Source of the DNA: Herbaspirillum rubrisubalbicans
Lineage (GTDB): Bacteria > Pseudomonadota > Gammaproteobacteria > Burkholderiales > Burkholderiaceae_D
Length of the DNA: 64,000 bases
Assembly (NCBI RefSeq): GCF_003719195.1
Contig: NZ_CP024996.1
Location: 3,968,001-4,032,000 of the forward strand
Direction of reading: 5' to 3'
Part shown: in pieces, positions 63,182-64,000 of the stretch
How positions within the stretch are numbered: the first letter of the stretch is position 1
Layout of the letters: every line of letters begins with the position of its first letter
Notes under the pieces: generated by a model
Databases searched by the model: none
What the model saw: only the letters and a program-made list of their open reading frames with translations
Told to the model about the DNA's origin: nothing
Program-made: the position numbers and the translations under genes

Positions 63182-64000
63182 ATGCGCAAGCTGCTCCTGA
63201 CCTGCTGGCTACTGGCGTGCATCGCCTTGGTCGGCCCGGCCCGCGCCGATGACGGCCTGGTGGCAGTGCCACCGTTGTCGGCCCACGTGATCGACCAGAT
63301 CCACCTGCTGCAGCCGCAGCAGCGTCAGGCGCTCGAAGGCGTGCTGGCCGAGATCGAACAGCGCACCGGCAGCCAGATCGCCGTGCTGCTGATGGCCTCC
63401 ACCGCCCCGGAAGCCATCGAGCAATACAGCATCCGCGTGGCCGAGGCCTGGAAGCTGGGGCGCAAGGGTGTCGACGATGGCGTGATCCTGATCGTCGCCA
63501 AGGACAACCCCAAGTCGCTGCGCCGCCTGCGCATCGAAGCCGGACGCGGGGTGCAGGGCAGCCTCACGGACGCGCAATCCAAGCGCATCCTGGAAGACGT
63601 GATCGCCCCGCACTTCCGCCAGAACGATTTCTATGGCGGCCTGGCCGCGGGCGTGACCGCCATCACCACCCTGCTGGAACAGGAACAGTTGCCCCCGGCC
63701 AAGCGCCAGGCCGGCGCCGCCCATGCCGATAATAGCGGTGGCTGGATCACGCTGATGGTGATCGTACTGTTCCTGGTGGTGTTCTTTGCCATGCTGCTCA
63801 AGTCGCGCCGCACTGCCCGCAACAACCTGGCCAGCAATGACTGGGGACGGGGCAGCAGCACCACGGCCGGCGTCATCATCGGCAGCCTGGTCGATGAAGC
63901 CTTGCGTCAGGCCAGCTCCGGACGCGGCTGGCCGCGCTCGGGAGGCGGCGGTGGCTTCGGCGGCGGTTCCTCCGGGGGCGGCTTCTCTGGGGGCGGTGGC
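63182..64000 (+). CDS. TPM-domain (YgcG-type) membrane protein, incomplete at window end
   Basis: The frame from ATG 63182 is open to the last base (273 codons so far). Signal peptide (MRKLLLTCWLLACIALVGPA, cut near ARA), TPM domain (about 30-180) with RQALEGVLAEIEQRTGSQIA and GVDDGVILIVAKDN, and a membrane helix at about 182-203 (ITLMVIVLFLVVFFAMLL). It then becomes a Gly/Ser-rich low-complexity tail (GGGGGFGGGSSGGGFSGGGG) that probably ends soon after the window. Operon with lemA; the pair is thought to act in the envelope. Confidence 0.88.
   Translation, partial: MRKLLLTCWLLACIALVGPARADDGLVAVPPLSAHVIDQIHLLQPQQRQALEGVLAEIEQRTGSQIAVLLMASTAPEAIEQYSIRVAEAWKLGRKGVDDGVILIVAKDNPKSLRRLRIEAGRGVQGSLTDAQSKRILEDVIAPHFRQNDFYGGLAAGVTAITTLLEQEQLPPAKRQAGAAHADNSGGWITLMVIVLFLVVFFAMLLKSRRTARNNLASNDWGRGSSTTAGVIIGSLVDEALRQASSGRGWPRSGGGGGFGGGSSGGGFSGGGG

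Overview
The window looks like chromosomal DNA of a high-GC betaproteobacterium of the order Burkholderiales, most likely Oxalobacteraceae and close to Herbaspirillum. This rests on remembered family resemblance (MaeB with a fused phosphotransacetylase domain, thiL-pgpA, the CsgG/DUF4810/GNA1162 lipoprotein trio, DctBD with a KgtP-like permease, a gluconate dehydrogenase operon). No database search was possible. I saw no rRNA, tRNA or CRISPR array.

Layout. 1-2.5 kb: the right end of an IS3-family element has cut off a probable type VI secretion (T6SS) effector. It is followed by a small array in which two gene families (here A and B) occur as one intact copy each plus decayed fragments. 2.5-3.0 kb: a frameshifted gene behind a near-perfect LexA box. 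3.1-11.6 kb: TAXI binding protein, GntR regulator, HigBA toxin-antitoxin, LysR/DUF1445/MFS group and a CPA1 Na+/H+ antiporter. 11.6-14.5 kb: an AT-richer patch with a PAS-GGDEF cyclase, a TetR regulator and regulator fragments, including a truncated second copy of the cyclase 5' end. 14.5-24.7 kb: a sulfonate/nitrate-type ABC operon, an SDR protein, a ferredoxin-reductase-like enzyme, a candidate small RNA, argD, an NlpC/P60 lipoprotein and a GntR-Ldh pair. 24.7-31 kb: a divergent locus with seven 11-bp repeats, a D-2-hydroxyacid dehydrogenase broken by an amber codon, and a complete sugar-type ABC transporter.

31-37.4 kb: an orphan T6SS cassette (VgrG, a phospholipase D effector, two small overlapping genes that are immunity candidates). 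37.5-42.4 kb: three-subunit gluconate-type dehydrogenase and a dienelactone hydrolase. 42.7-51.6 kb: DUF898 membrane protein and M48 protease, a 49-residue small gene, class A beta-lactamase, hydratase, MerR plus aldo/keto reductase, carbonic anhydrase and the lipoprotein trio. 51.6-59 kb: dctD, dctB and kgtP, with a sigma-54 promoter ahead of kgtP, then maeB; this is a C4-dicarboxylate/2-oxoglutarate uptake and malate-use block. 59.3-64 kb: housekeeping genes thiL, pgpA, cinA (C-terminal type), pyrF, a LemA lipoprotein and a TPM-domain protein that runs off the end.

Most promising for follow-up: the scrambled T6SS array (409-2499), the VgrG-PLD cassette with its coupled small genes, the small RNA candidate at 20907-21023, and the helically phased 11-bp repeats at 25219-25295 in front of the hydroxyacid/ABC locus.
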